A stretch of 64,000 nt of DNA from Synaphobranchus kaupii (GCA_029718625.1 CM056377.1:34886653-34950652), one strand, 5' to 3'; positions 12,496-52,456 are shown, counted from the stretch's first letter. Made by a program: numbers and translations. The notes: generated from the letters alone by a model not told the origin.

Positions 12496-13072
12496 AAATC
12501 TGTTCCTCGTGTCGATTTTCTGGATGAAATAAGATTGGGCAGCAGTGTCATTACATTAATGACTAATTTGCCATATAAAACATGTGCGTTTCTGTGACAG
12601 GGCGTGCATTACCTCCAATGTTAGCAAAGGGCCGTCTCCCCGTGGTGTCCCATTCTCATCTGACCACACTGTGTTCCCCATTAACTGCCATTACCTTCCA
12701 TTCTCTTCCCTTTCAATGAAAAACAAAATGGCAAAGGAGCTCGGGACGTCTCTCCGCACACGTCTCCAGCCACACCTGGCCGCACGCTACACAATAATCC
12801 ATTCTGAGGGTTTGTTCGGCTGACAGCCTGCTGAACACGCAACATACACGGCCGACGGTAGCCTTTGCCTTCATGTTTTATTTAAACGAGAAAAACTCTC
12901 CCGACAGGCGGACACTTCGCACAAATTTGATGCATTTTCAAAAAGGTCATTTTCTAGTGCGTCTATTTCCCCTTCAGCGCGCAGCTGTAACCTTTTTAAA
13001 CGCAGATGAAGAGGCTGGGCCTGGCTGTGCACGCAGACAGCTGTATGGCACAGAGCAGCCCTGTGCTCAAAT
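12496..13072. other. intronic sequence, no gene seen
   Basis: Unique-looking DNA with no recognised coding potential. About 12530-12780 is free of simple repeats and could be a conserved non-coding element; comparison with other fish would settle this. Confidence 0.4.
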
Positions 13073-14492
13073 CAGTGGTACACAGACTGTACTCCTAACA
13101 TACACAGAGTAGCTCTATTCTTATACACTACACCCAGCAGATCAGTGTTAAACAGGCTATACTAACATACACCGAGTAGCTATGCTCTTATACACTACAC
13201 CCTGCAGATCAGTGTTAAACAGGCTATACTAACATACACAAAGTAGCTCTGCTCTTATACACTACACCCAGCAGGTCAGTGTTAAACAGGCTATACTAAC
13301 ATACACGAGTAGCTCTGTTCTTATACACTACACCCAGCAGATCAGTGTTAAACAGGCTATACTAACATACACAGAGTAGCTCTGTTCTTATACACTATAC
13401 CCAGCAGATCAGTGTTAAACAGGCTATACTAACATACACAAAGTAGCCATGCTCTTATACACTACACCCTGCAGATCAGTGTTAAACAGGCTATACTAAC
13501 ATACACAGCGTAGCTCTGTTCTTATACACTATACCCAGCAGATCAGTGTTAAACAGGCTATACTAACATACACGAGTAGCTCTGTTCTTATACACTACAC
13601 CCAGCAGATCAGTGTTAAACAGGCTATACTAACATACACGAGTAGCTCTGCTCTTATACACTACACCCAGCAGATCAGTGTTAAACAGGCTATACTAACA
13701 TACACGAGTAGCTCTGTTCTTATACACTACACCCAGCAGATCAGTGTTAAACAGGCTATACTAACATACACAGCGTAGCTCTGTTCTTATACACTATACC
13801 CAGCAGGTCAGTGTTAAACAGGCTATACTAACATACACGAGTAGCTCTGTTCTTATACACTACACCCAGCAGATCAGTGTTAAACAGGCTATACTAACAT
13901 ACACAGAGTAGCTCTGCTCTTATACACTACACCCAGCAGATCAGTGTTAAACAGGCTATACTAACATACACGAGTAGCTCTGTTCTTATACACTACACCC
14001 AGCAGATCAGTGTTAAACAGGCTATACTAACATACACAGAGTAGCTCTGTTCTTATACACTACACCCAGCAGATCAGTGTTAAACAGGCTATACTAACAT
14101 ACACAGAGTAGCTCTGTTCTTATACACTGCACCCTGCAGATCAGTGTTAAACAGGCTATACTAACATACACGAGTAGCTCTGTTCTTATACACTACACCC
14201 AGCAGATCAGTGTTAAACAGGCTATACTAACATACACAGAGTAGCTCTGTTCTTATACACTACACCCAGCAGATCAGTGTTAAACAGGCTATACTAACCT
14301 ACACAGAGTAGCTCTGTTCTTATACACTACACCCAGCAGATCAGTGTTAAACAGGCTATACTAACCTACACAGAGTAGCTCTGCTCTTATACACTACACC
14401 CAACAGATCAGTGTTAAACAGGCTATACTAACATACACAGAGTAGCTCTGTTCTTATACACTGCACCCTGCAGATCAGTGTTAAACAGGCTG
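13073..14492. repeat. 66/67-bp minisatellite, about 21 copies
   Basis: A head-to-tail array built on a unit containing GATCAGTGTTAAACAGG, CTATACTAACATACAC and GTAGCTCTGTTCTTATACAC. Units are 66 or 67 bp depending on CACGAG versus CACAGAG. Copies differ at a few recurrent positions (CCCAGC/CCCTGC, TGTTC/TGCTC, AGATC/AGGTC), so variant types are interspersed. The first copy (13073-13140) is more divergent, as expected at an array edge. It is non-coding. Confidence 0.97.
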
Positions 14493-15782
14493 CAATCCTC
14501 ACACACAGCTGTACAGATAAGCTTTCAGCCTGACCTGGTTGAGATTATTGTAAGCAAAGCAAAATTCATTATTCACCAGCCACTTACAGCCTGCTTATTC
14601 CAGCACCAATCTGACCGCGGTAGGGATGTTTCCCTTTTGAAGATTTATTCTTTTTTAAATTCGGTTACGTGAACAATACACCCACATACATGCATTCTTC
14701 TCGTTGATAGATTTGCAGTAAATGTAAAAAAAAAAAAAAAAAGGTAAAAGCAAATAGATTCAAATAGAATAAGTGGAAATAAAAATAAACATATTTGTTC
14801 TTCGTTTTTTATTACGCATGATTGGTAGCAACAGCAAAACCATAGCCTTTGACAAAATCTTCAAAATAAAAAAATATATACTGTATCATTTATTATATTA
14901 GTTTCCTAATCAAAGAACAGCTTACTATTTTGTCACAGCAGCAATCTAGTTTAATACACACGAGTATGTGCCATCATTGATAGATTTTTCAACTAATTTT
15001 CCGTTGTAACACATAAGCTGTACAGCAGGATAAAAACGGGTACACACAGACACTCCTATTTAACAAGTGGTGTATCATCTTGTACGTAATCAAATAAATA
15101 AATAAATAAGACTATATACAATACCAGTAATGGAATTTTTTAAAAACAAACAAACAAAAAAAACAATCTGTATGCAAAAAGAAATAATAAAAAATGCAAC
15201 ACGCTCACGAGAGCACTCGGGAGTCTAAAGAGATCCTTTGCCATTTTATAAGTTTGCATTCCCACACTTCCGTCATTAAAAACACATTTGGTCATTGTAA
15301 TCTGAAAACCGAGTGAAGGAAAACTTGTTCATAAACAGAACAAAATGACTTGCAACAAATTAAAAGTAGAACACATTCACTGGCAAATACAACAAATGAA
15401 CAAAAACTTTAAACAGGTACCCTTGCTGCTAACTGCTTCTAATAAATCCACCGGTGTAAGACTCGTAAGCAATATCTATGCCATAAACCAATTGTATCAT
15501 TTGCTGACATAGAAGTAACAAATCTCCACAGAAAACTGGTGCCGCATTTGCATTTAAGAGTGGAGGGGGTTTAATTAAATGTGCTGCAGTATCCCAACAC
15601 TAATTGCTGAAATGATCCGGTCAGCCTTCATGAAAAAGAAAAACTACAAATAAGCACACATTGACATTTTTCAGTCATATGTAATGATCACTCACCAATC
15701 CTGAGGGAGACAGCAGGTCTCACACATCATCTACTACTTACCGTCTGATAAGCTTAAGGTCATGCTACTGATTGCAAACATT
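14493..15782. other. AT-rich intronic sequence, no gene seen
   Basis: AT-rich DNA with an A16 run near 14727, short (AAAT)n near 15095 and several TTTATT/AATAAA-like hexamers. It lies downstream of gpr52 on the minus strand, so part could be a very long gpr52 3' UTR, but nothing in the sequence proves transcription. Confidence 0.4.
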
Positions 15783-15978
15783 CAGAGGTGGAAGGTCCAG
15801 AATCAGAAAGTAAAAGTCCACCCCTGGATTTTGTACCAATCTTCTGGATTTGCTAATTAGCACAATTCTTCAGCCAGGAGGTAGAACTAATTATTGAAAT
15901 CATGGATGATTGAGTTCATGGATGGTAGAAAAACATGGCAGGACTTTTACTTTCTGACCCCTAGACTTTCCACGTCTG
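15783..15978. mobile_element. hAT MITE, 196 bp, with perfect 8-bp TSD
   Basis: The terminal inverted repeats begin CAGAGGTGGAAGG on the left and, read on the other strand, CAGACGTGGAAAG on the right, and continue for about 37 bp to a shared AGAAAGTAAAAGTCC. The element is flanked by identical CAAACATT octamers at 15775-15782 and 15979-15986. Eight-base duplications and CAGRGGTGGAAAG ends are typical of hAT-superfamily MITEs in fish. There is no coding sequence, so mobilisation would need a transposase from elsewhere. Confidence 0.92.
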
Positions 15979-16314
15979 CAAACATTAAGAAATAAAATAA
16001 AAGCTTAAGGTTCTGAGTACAAATGAAGTTCATGATATTCACAGAAAAGATATCCTATGGGTTTCTTTTGGCTAAAATCTTCTTTAACCAAAGATAGAAA
16101 AAGAAGATCAAAAATGCCTTTCATAACACTTCACAGTACAATAATTATGGAACCACTTTGTGGGTTTCTTCAGGTAGGCTAATGACCAGAGGAGTTGACC
16201 AGTTTTGTGCACATGACCCATGATTTCTGAATCTTATTAAACCAAACAGGACACAAGTCAGTGATTTACAGCAGCAAGCAGAAGACTCCAGCTGGGGTAA
16301 GGGTTAGGGGCTCA

Positions 16315-16479
16315 CACTGGACTGGATTCAATCAACATTTGTCCTTAACTTTGACTTGCACATAAATTCAAGTGGAATGCTTTCTCTTTACAAACACGGT
16401 TTGTGAGGGGGAAAACTAACAGTTACATTTAATTGTGAGATAAAGTTAAGGACACAAGTTGACTGAATACAGGTCACTG
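16315..16479. mobile_element. small MITE with ~38-bp inverted repeats
   Basis: The left end CACTGGACTGGATTCAATCA and the reverse complement of the right end, CAGTGACCTGTATTCAGTCA, match and then share TGTCCTTAACTTT. The centre is short and non-coding. No convincing target-site duplication is visible, so the superfamily is left open. Confidence 0.75.
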
Positions 16480-18613
16480 CTTCGAACTGCAAGGTACAAA
16501 CTTGATAGCTAGTTTTTTTTTTGGTTTTTCCTCTAGCCACACAGTACCCTGCCATAAACATTTCATAATGCCCGATTTGGAAATCATATGGATGTAGTTC
16601 TCATTTGGCTTCACTTTAAAAAACAAAGTAAATCAAAAAATCAATCGTACAAAAGACATACAAGATCAAAAAAATGGAATGGAACGAAGACCAAAGTTCT
16701 TTGAATTCAATGTTTTCATAAAGCTTGCTTTCACAATGTCTAAATTAATTTCCTCCTCAAAAATAATTAGAAAATGAGGCGCGATATCCCAAATCTTGAA
16801 CTCCCATCTTTCCACGTAAATTAAAATAAATATTAGGCACAGACACAATAAATCCGTCATTCAAGGTAAATCTGAACAAAGAGTAAAACCCTACGAAGGA
16901 AATTTGTGCAAGCTGCCTATGCAAAGGGTGGAGTCCTGCTGCACGAACGCTACACGTACGTTAACACTACGGGTTCAGTTCGCCGTGTCACTCATTTCTT
17001 AGCTCATACATGGTCACAGATACAGTGCAGGCATACATCTTTAATGACAGACGCCAGGGGGGTACATCATAGAGGAGCACAGGGAAACATCTCAACAATT
17101 CCAGGCATCATTGAAATTGTGCGTTTTTAGGCTATTTTTCCGCGACTCCTTTCACTTGTAGACTGGAACAGGTACGGGAACATCACTGTGCTCAAGGCTG
17201 CTCTGTCCACTTTGACCGAAAGACACTAAAGCGTAGCACAAGATCAATGGTCATCGTTATAGTGATTGCATTCCCCCCCCCCACCCCCCTTTTTGCCCGT
17301 CTCTCCCACACACATCACAGACAAGGGCACAGTCTCTGGGACCCGGCCGCACCGACTGAAGTCGATCCTGTTGTGACAAGCTGCTGGACGAGTTCCAGGC
17401 CGGCGAAAGCGCACCTGCAAGGGAGCTGAGCGAGAATTCGAGCGGATGAACTCATCGCGCGCAGCCATATTCTACCTCCACGGAAACCCCAGCTGGGGTC
17501 TGGACACGGCTCGCGTCAAATAGGAAAACGGAAATCAATTCCCAGCCTCTCAACTTCCCAAATTCTCAGTCCTCCAGCTGCTCTCTGATTGGGACAGTCG
17601 CAAACAGAGGAATGTTAAACATGATGTATCCTCTCCGTTCTCAACTGACCCAATCCCTTTAAGCCACAATTGCCACTGGGATTTTATATTTTTTTGAGTA
17701 TGTACATCCAGCTCATAGCTACTGTCTTTGCAATAAGGAGACGTGTATTGCGACCATAAAACAGGAGCCGTTCATGTAGCCACCTCCAGCCTTGCGGCGT
17801 AGAAGTGAGCGTGTTCACAAGAGCGAAAGCCTGCATTGAGTTGCTGTGTTCATCGGCAGTCTGCAGTGGTGAAAAACACTGGAGCCAGCGAGAGCCTAGA
17901 TTCAGTGCATTTTATTGGCCGTTTCCCCACCGTAAATCACGCCATTCCGGCTGCATGAGTGCATGTTAATCTACCGACCGCCCATTTGTAGGTCCTTTCG
18001 GTATGCTGCGGCGTATGTGTGCTGCCGTTATGCCACAAACAGGTGTGCAGACACTGAGCCTCCGCTCTTCGGCGGCTTTACTGTTATCCAGAAATCTTCA
18101 CAATGTGGCTCTGCTTCACGTGGATTCATAGTCTGTACAAGAGCTATATCTACAGGCACATCTGCCAGATAGAACAAACTCTTAACGTTTTGATGATTGA
18201 ATAGAAATGAGTTTTAAAGCAAGAAAAAACACCCTTCTGCTAGTCCAACAGTGCTAGCTGTGGCACTGCACAACTATAAGTTGTGCAAATTAGCCAACAT
18301 TAACCTGTGAAAAATATTTAGAAACAAGCCTCCTTTGAAGCACTTCCCTCAGCTGATTTTCCTTTAATTCTCCCAATGTTACAGATCCTCTCAAGTAATG
18401 TGTTATAATTCTGGAAATGGCGTAGCTAAGACACCCAGCTTAGAGGCTACGTTCACGATTTCTCGCAAACTTCCGGAGGAAGAGCCCCGCTTTGGGAATG
18501 ACCCTGACCCTGCTACATAGAGTAGCTTTTTCAGACAAATCTTTTTCATTGCTTTCCTTTCAGACCGATTGAGGGGGGGAGTTTTCCTTTTTTCCTTTCA
18601 TCTCCCACACTTC
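16480..18613. other. 3' flank of gpr52 (probable 3' UTR in part)
   Basis: Directly downstream of the gpr52 stop on the minus strand. Several AATAAA hexamers in the gpr52 sense (for example the complement of 17911-17916) could serve as polyadenylation signals, but the transcript end cannot be fixed. Includes a C-rich run at 17273-17288. No other gene is seen. Confidence 0.4.
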
Positions 18614-19726
18614 TCAAATGGAGCAAGAGTTAGCCCTCTTTCGGGGTTTAGGGTCTCCGAAGTCCTTGTCCGCAGTGGCACAGGTGCTAAAGGAGCAGGA
18701 GGAGCACAGGGTCTGGGAGAGCCTGCGCATGCCCAGCCGGAACACACTATTGGACAGGCTGTAAATGACGCAGTTGCAGAAGCTGTTGCTAATGGCCAGC
18801 CATGTGGTGACAAAGGAAAGGGCGGGGCTGTCCAGTACGTGCGAGCTCTCAAGGAGGAAGTAGATGATGTAGGGGAGCCACAGCATGTAGAAGACACTGG
18901 TGATGCGGAAGAGCACCATGGCATAGCGGCGGTCCGGGCTGTGCCCGCCCTCCCCGGCCTCCATCTCCTGGCTGGGGAAGCGCGCCCGCCGCTCGCTGAT
19001 CTCGCGGTTGTGCTGCTGGCAGATGCGGAAGATGTGGAAATAGGTGAAGCAGACCACCAGGGCGGCCGGCGCGTACAGCAGGCACACCACGAAGCCCGTG
19101 AACAGGGCAGAGGTGGGCCAGGAGTGGGCGCACCACTCAAAGATGTCCCCGTGGTAGCCCGGTTTGCCCCAGCCGAAGAAGGACGGCAGGAAGACCAGGC
19201 AGGAGTAGATCCAGATGAGGACGATGCAGCAGCGGAGCCGGCAAGGCGTCACCAGCTGGTTGTAGGACAGCGGCTTGGTGATGGCCAGGTAGCGGTCCAC
19301 GCTGATGCAGGCCAGGCAGGCCATGGACACGCTCTTGAGCACAGAGATGACGTAGCTGAAGACCTGGCAGGTGAGGGGCTCCTGGACGCCCGCGGGGTAG
19401 TGCAGTAGGGAGAGCGTGGGCACCAGACAGCTCAGTCCCACCAACAGGTCTGCGTAGGCCATGGTCTGGATGAAGTAGCTGGTCGTGTAGTGGTGCAGCA
19501 GGGGAGCGCAGTGGAACACGAAGATCACGGTCAGGTTCCCCACGATGATGAGCACGGTCAGAAGCACGATGACCGCTGTCTCCAGGACGCAGGCCTCGGC
19601 TCCTTCGTTGTGCCTCCACCCCAAGGGGCAGGAGTGGTTCAGGGATAGGCTGACGGGGCTCCCAAAACTGCTGTTTGCAGCTGGAGTGAGGGTGGGCACC
19701 AGTTCGTTGAATCCCGACTGGTTCAT
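18614..19726 (-). CDS. gpr52: G protein-coupled receptor 52
   Basis: A single-exon class A orphan receptor of 370 residues, a Gs-coupled, constitutively active brain receptor in mammals. Three N-glycosylation sequons (N2, N18, N30) precede the first membrane segment. Seen along the protein: N64 (TM1, GNLTV), D93 (TM2), C120 and C199 (expected TM3-ECL2 disulfide), D144-R145-Y146, W283-L-P285 (TM6), and in TM7 N318-C-V-I-Y322 in place of NPxxY. The tail ends [12 protein letters not shown], the ending known from GPR52 and not from the paralogue GPR21; HSCPLG in the N-terminus also fits GPR52. The ATG at 19726 gives the family's usual length (human is about 360). It is intact, with no frameshift. 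It lies on the same strand inside a rabgap1l intron, as in human. An upstream non-coding exon or promoter could not be placed. The plus-strand open frame opposite it is a shadow. Confidence 0.96.
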   Translation of the reverse strand: MNQSGFNELVPTLTPAANSSFGSPVSLSLNHSCPLGWRHNEGAEACVLETAVIVLLTVLIIVGNLTVIFVFHCAPLLHHYTTSYFIQTMAYADLLVGLSCLVPTLSLLHYPAGVQEPLTCQVFSYVISVLKSVSMACLACISVDRYLAITKPLSYNQLVTPCRLRCCIVLIWIYSCLVFLPSFFGWGKPGYHGDIFEWCAHSWPTSALFTGFVVCLLYAPAALVVCFTYFHIFRICQQHNREISERRARFPSQEMEAGEGGHSPDRRYAMVLFRITSVFYMLWLPYIIYFLLESSHVLDSPALSFVTTWLAISNSFCNCVIYSLSNSVFRLGMRRLSQTLCSSCSFSTCATADKDFGDPKPRKRANSCSI

Positions 19727-21689
19727 CGTTATAGTTCCGGTTCAGGTAGGCCAAGTCCTGCTTTACTGTAAGTACAACAGACGGTTCGTCAATGAAGACC
19801 GCACATCTTCTTGCCGTCCCCTATACCGTTCAGTAAATCCAGCTTTATCTGTGACTTTTATTGTTCTCTCACATAGCTGGGTCTTCGTAAAAGGTTCATC
19901 AACAAAAAAACTGTACAACCACAATAGGAAAAATCCACTGCTAGCCCCCTCCAGCCAGTCATATTGGGATGCAGTTGGGCAAAGCAGACTAAATATCAGC
20001 AGGTGAAGACATCTCCACAGACAAGATGTTCAAATGCTTACAAAGAAAATCACAAAATTAAAATGTGTATCAGCCAATAAGAGGCCAGTAGGGCCTTCTC
20101 CCAGCACATCCCCATAGTCTGTGGCGGCATTCTCTGACTAATGAGTTGTGCAAGTGTGGTCTTTCTGGTCTGGGGTTTGTGAAGTCCTCAGAAGGAAGAG
20201 ATCCAGGGACACAGAAACGCCTCAGGGCAAAAATGTGAAAAGATCTACGAGATTCAAGGAGACTACTTTCCTGCAGACATTACTTGAAGAGATTAAACAA
20301 GACAGGGAGCCTGTAAGATAATTTCTTTTTTGAGCAGGAATGATTAAAAAAATTAGAAAAAACTCATTCTTAATATATGTATAAGAGCATTTTGCATTAC
20401 GACAAATTTCTAAGTACAGACTAACAGTCTTTAGTCAAAATACAAAATTCCAAAGAAATTCTTACTGATACTACTTGATTTGTCTGATTTCTCATACCGC
20501 ATATGGACTCCTTCCAAAATTCCTCTAGGATCAGCGAGCCACTTCTTTTTAATCCCCTTTCAAAAGCAAGGCGTCCCTGTCGCTGTCTGGACCCCCTGCG
20601 TGTCAACCATTGTCCCAATCAAAACACAGACACACTCTAGGTAAACGCGGGGCACTCTGTGGGAGTTGATGTCAAAGCTCTTGTTCCACAGACCTTTCAC
20701 GGCTTGTGTTTATGATCTTCAAGCAGCCAGAGCAAAAGACAAAACAACACCAAACAAAATTTCAAGGTGTCTACGTGGTGGTTTAAGTCTCTTGATCCCA
20801 ACTCCCCTCGCTTTCTGTGAACTTTCTTTTTGCAGATTGTAATGGCGGAAAAGCCGTGTCATGCTTTGAGGGAAAAAAAAAAAACGAAAAGGCCACACTT
20901 TTCAGAGCCGTGTATTCCACTTCTCCTGTCGTTTTAAATCATCCGATGCTTCTCTGTATGTATCTTATGAGCAATCCGGGAAAAGAGAACGCAGGCTGCG
21001 TTGTGTCTGTGCAGCGGCTGATTGCGTCCCGCTCGCTTGTTTATCACATAAACTTGTTTATGTTCCGTCTCGCCACTGATGTTTCTCTGACAGCCAAGGG
21101 TGAAAAACATACACATCCGCGTAGCTTCCACCACGTCGCTTGTTTTTTATTATTGTTGTTATTACTTATACATGCCCGGCTCCATTCAAAGTCGGCTTTT
21201 GTTGCGAGAGGCCGGGCTGTCTCCCCTTTTGAGTTTTTTTTTCTTTTTTTTTTTCTCTTTCACTCTGTCAATACTGTACGTCTCCCTGTTGAAACAACAC
21301 CCCCGGCTGCAAGAGAGGATACAAACTCCTGCAGTAGAGAGGGGGAATCCGGCACCCAGTCCGTCTCTGTGACCGGCTTCTCTTTTCCTGTGTGTTCTTG
21401 TAAAGAGCTCCCTCGCACCAGGCTGCACTGCACACCGGCGTGTGGCGATTCACATTCAAAATAAATTAATTCATACGTGTATTAACACCCACCCTCCCCC
21501 GAAGAATTGCTCAAGCTCGAAAGAGAGAGAATCGGCGCGTTATAAAAGAAAAGAGTTGACTACACACCGATTAAAATAAAGACAATACCCTTTTCAAAGA
21601 GGCTGAGAGCTGCGAAGGGGAGCTGTCCCTCACCACTGGTGCAGTGGGAAGGAGATGCTCTCACTAGCTTAGTTCCCTTTTTCCTCTGG
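19727..21689. other. 5' flank of gpr52, no second gene seen
   Basis: Sequence immediately upstream of gpr52 on the minus strand; its promoter and any 5' UTR should lie here or somewhat further up. No TATA box in a convincing position was identified. Open frames on either strand at 20817-21464 have no recognised homologue and include T-rich low complexity. Confidence 0.45.
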
Positions 21690-21792
21690 TTGCGCTCTCT
21701 CTCTCGCTCTCTCTCTTGCTCTCGCTCTCTCTCTCTCTCTCGCTCTCTCTCTCTCTCTCCCTCTCTCTCCCTCTCTCTCCCTCTCTCTCTTG

Positions 21793-21823
<31 letters not shown>

Positions 21824-21830
21824 GCGCTCG
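21690..21830. repeat. CT-rich polypyrimidine tract
   Basis: About 140 bp of nearly pure CT with CGCT and CCCT interruptions (GA-rich on the gpr52 sense strand), about 2 kb upstream of the gpr52 start codon. Looser CT-rich sequence continues to about 22100. Confidence 0.95.
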
Positions 21831-22232
21831 CCTCCTCGCTCGCTCTCCCGCCCTCACGTTTTGGCCGCACCTGAGGTCCTCTCTCTCTCTCGGCTTCACC
21901 ACATTTCTCCCTTTCCTCTCGTAGCTCCCCACCACTCCTTCGTTCACACCCCTCTCCTTCCTAAAACTGAAACAGGAGAAATTTCCGACTCAGAAAACCC
22001 ATCTAGCCCCCCCCCCCTTGTCTACCTCTGTTCTATAAACCGTCCCCTCCCCCTCTTTTCACTCACTCTCCCTCCCTCTTTCTCTCTGTCTCTCTGCCCC
22101 CAGTCAGTCGCACAGACCAATGACCAAGCCCAGCTCTGTCTGCCCCTTGGTTACAGTTGCCAGGCATTTCAGTTGGTTGGGACCCTCCCTCACCCGCAGC
22201 TGACAAAGCGCAACAAACAGGAGCAAATTAGA

Positions 22233-22253
22233 GTAGTGGGGGGGGGGGGGGGT
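22233..22253. repeat. G-rich homopolymer
   Basis: A run of G (about 17) just left of GTTCTGGGG, liable to slippage. Confidence 0.8.
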
Positions 22254-22747
22254 TCTGGGGCAAGAGAGAACGCTTCGCTGAAATTCTTATTTCACGCTCA
22301 ATTTTGCATTCTATCAAAGCTCTCCAACCGCTCGTGCTACTTTTGTTTCAAGCAAAAGCTCTTACTTTGTTAACACATCCATTTAAAATCATACCACTTC
22401 AGCAGTGAGATCCACAGCATTCCCTTTCGGAGGGCCACAAAAAGACGACAGAAACCAAATTCGCGGGAGCGGGAGGCTTCTCAGTTCATGTGTGAGTGTT
22501 CTCTACCCATCGGAGCAGCCGACCCTGCCACAAGGCTCGGTTAATAATTCATCGCAAAAAGAAAAGAGAGACCAAGAAAACAACGATAATAATCCCTTTT
22601 ATCTGTCGCCTCCTGTGCCCTTGATCTCAGCCACTCTGATTCTGTGTTGGGACAGCCAGACAGTCACTGCACCACACTTTGTCATGTCTGTTTAAACAAG
22701 GGCCGAGCCCCCAGCAATTCTGATACTGTATACCACATACCATACCA

Positions 22748-25902
<3,155 letters not shown>

Positions 25903-26326
25903 GGTCCATTTACTAAGATCCCAAATAGGTTTGCAGGTGATCAACTAAGAGTCATTATGTAAATTACTCCAGCCGAAAACAGCCATATTTAAATGAGAGA
26001 TTTTGCGTGTTTGGAATGGTTACACTGTAAAACATATCCCGTAGGAAAGCGGTGAAAAGAATGGCAGCAATGTTGCCAGAGAAAAACCATGTAATGAATG
26101 GGAAAAAATGTATAAATACTGCTATTTTAGGAGATGACCATAAAATAATTATTCTACATGACTTTTTTTTTTTCTCCAAAGTACACTGTTACGGGATTTC
26201 ACAGTTTTTTTAACACTGTCAAAGTCACATAGAATAACAGCAATCAGTCATTATTTAACAGTCATCCCATAAAATAACAGGATTTATACAGATTTTGTAC
26301 AAGCAAACCTTTAGTAAATCGACCCC
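25903..26326. mobile_element. candidate MITE with TTTACTAA-type inverted ends
   Basis: The left end GGTCCATTTACTAAGATC...AGGTTTGC is matched on the opposite strand at the right end by GGGGTCGATTTACTAAAGGTTTGC. The interior is AT-rich and non-coding. The ends resemble those of the element at 37982-38154 in the TTTACTAA core. The exact boundaries and target duplication are unclear (TTAG occurs on both sides but does not align neatly). Confidence 0.5.
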
Positions 26327-27210
26327 TTAGTGTTACTGCCACTGTCTACCACTCCCCAACACTTACTACCACTCATGGAAAGAAAAACAACTAATCCTTT
26401 TCTCCCTTTTTTTGCACATGCTGGTCTTCAGGCAAGCACCTGGAAGGTGGCAATTATATGCTTGTAACTGTCAAGGAGTTCCCCAAGCAGTGGTTGTCGG
26501 CTAAATGGCCTCTGTTTAGTCGGCTACTTTTAGACAAATCACTAAATTTCTCGAGACTGAGGGGAAAAATATATCTAGCTAGGCCATTGGCTGAACAATG
26601 TGACAAACATGTTGTTAAGCGGCGCAATCCATTCAGGTCCTAGATTTATTCCCCATTTAACGCACAAAAATTATGTCATTGAAACAATTTGTCTCCCTGC
26701 CGTCAACACCCCGGGCTGGCTACTTTTCTCACCTGGCTGGCTACTCAAATATTTTGGGAACCCCCTGAACTATACCCATTTGTAGCTCTTATGGTGTCTG
26801 CTTACCATGTGAAATTAAATTTTCCAAGTTTCCAAGCTTTGGCCAAAAAAGTAACCTTGGATAAAAGTGTGTACTGAACAACTAAATTAATTAACTTTTA
26901 TGACCACTTTCTACCCCTCTGTACAGCTTATTACATTGGCACTCTACCACAAAACTTACTAAATCTGCAACACCCATTACCACCTTTTACCACTTATTGC
27001 AACTTCATACCACTCATTAGCTCTCTGCCACACTACCATTCTCAATGTCTACCACTCGCTAATGCTTGCTACCATTCATTACCACTCTCTTATACTGACT
27101 AATGCTATGACTCAACACCCCCTCATTAGCAGGCTCCATGACCCTCTGCCATTTTATTAGCACTCTGCACCACTCTGCTCTCCCACCACTCACTCCCACT
27201 CTCCAGCACA
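26327..27210. repeat. degenerate TACCACT-rich low-complexity region
   Basis: Irregular repeats of CACT, TACCACT and CATTACCACT recur, densest at about 26330-26370 and 26940-27210. The periodicity is loose, suggesting an old decayed tandem repeat. The segment between (about 26400-26880) is ordinary intron. Confidence 0.6.
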
Positions 27211-27901
27211 GTGTTGTCACCAACCCCTGTGGGAACAGCACGGCTGACCCTTTTCTACGCTGAGGTCAGCACACTGCCTTTACTGTGGGAACGTGTTTAC
27301 CACATGGGAATATCCCGCCCTCCAAGTACAATGTAAAAGCGCTGAGACCGCGCGGAGCTGTAGAAACCGATTCCTGAGGCGAAATAAAAAAAATGCAGCT
27401 CAAAATCAAACTGCCAGTGCAGCTCGAAGCGAACGAGACGGCGAGCACGAACACAAACACTCAACCAGACACGGACGTACAAGCAGAAACATCTTCATGC
27501 ATATCGGGCCTGTGCTGTAACTGCCAACCGCATCATATACGAACCCTATAAATAACCCCGTTTCACAAGTCATGGAAACGGTTTTGATTCCGCGGGCAGT
27601 CGGCATGGCAGTCGGTAGAGGAGACTCTCTATGAAGCTCTGTGAGCCACTACAGCAGAACGGAACACAACAATCCAGGAAAAACTGCCACCAAAGCCATA
27701 GATATGAGACACTGCATTGTAACCTACGGGAGACAGATGCTCTGCAGGTCACTGTGGAGTACGTAAAGAAAATGGGCCATCCACAACCTGAGGAAGAGCC
27801 TGAAATGGACGAGGTATGTTCCAGAGCCCAGCCCTGAATCCCCATGAGGAAGCAGCACTTTCATCAGAGGCGTGTCGCATGAGGCGCCTCGGGGGTCCTA
27901 C
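27211..27901. other. intron sequence just past rabgap1l coding exon 12
   Basis: No further rabgap1l exon was recognised. The next TBC-domain codons should begin with a GAT/GAC-type codon after the lysine that ends exon 12, and I cannot find them. Confidence 0.5.
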
Positions 27902-52263
<24,362 letters not shown>

Positions 52264-52321
52264 GGTAGCCTGGAGCACTCTCCCCCTCCACAGCACTGCG
52301 CTCGGCCCACTGCTGCTGCAC

Positions 52322-52399
52322 CTTGCACACACACGCACACGCACACATATGCGCACACACATGCATACATACACACAGGTACACACAGAGATGCGCGCG

Positions 52400-52451
<52 letters not shown>

Positions 52452-52456
52452 TGGGG

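Noticed and set aside
13073..14492. CRISPR array
   Set aside because: Units abut with no unique spacers and the surrounding DNA is a vertebrate intron; the same holds for the arrays at 30.8 and 60.6 kb.
18569..19408. 279-codon plus-strand open frame
   Set aside because: It is the antisense shadow of gpr52; the minus frame encodes a complete recognised receptor.
18614..19726. Assignment as GPR21 rather than GPR52
   Set aside because: The C-terminal [12 protein letters not shown] and N-terminal HSCPLG fit GPR52, and the enclosing gene is rabgap1l rather than rabgap1.
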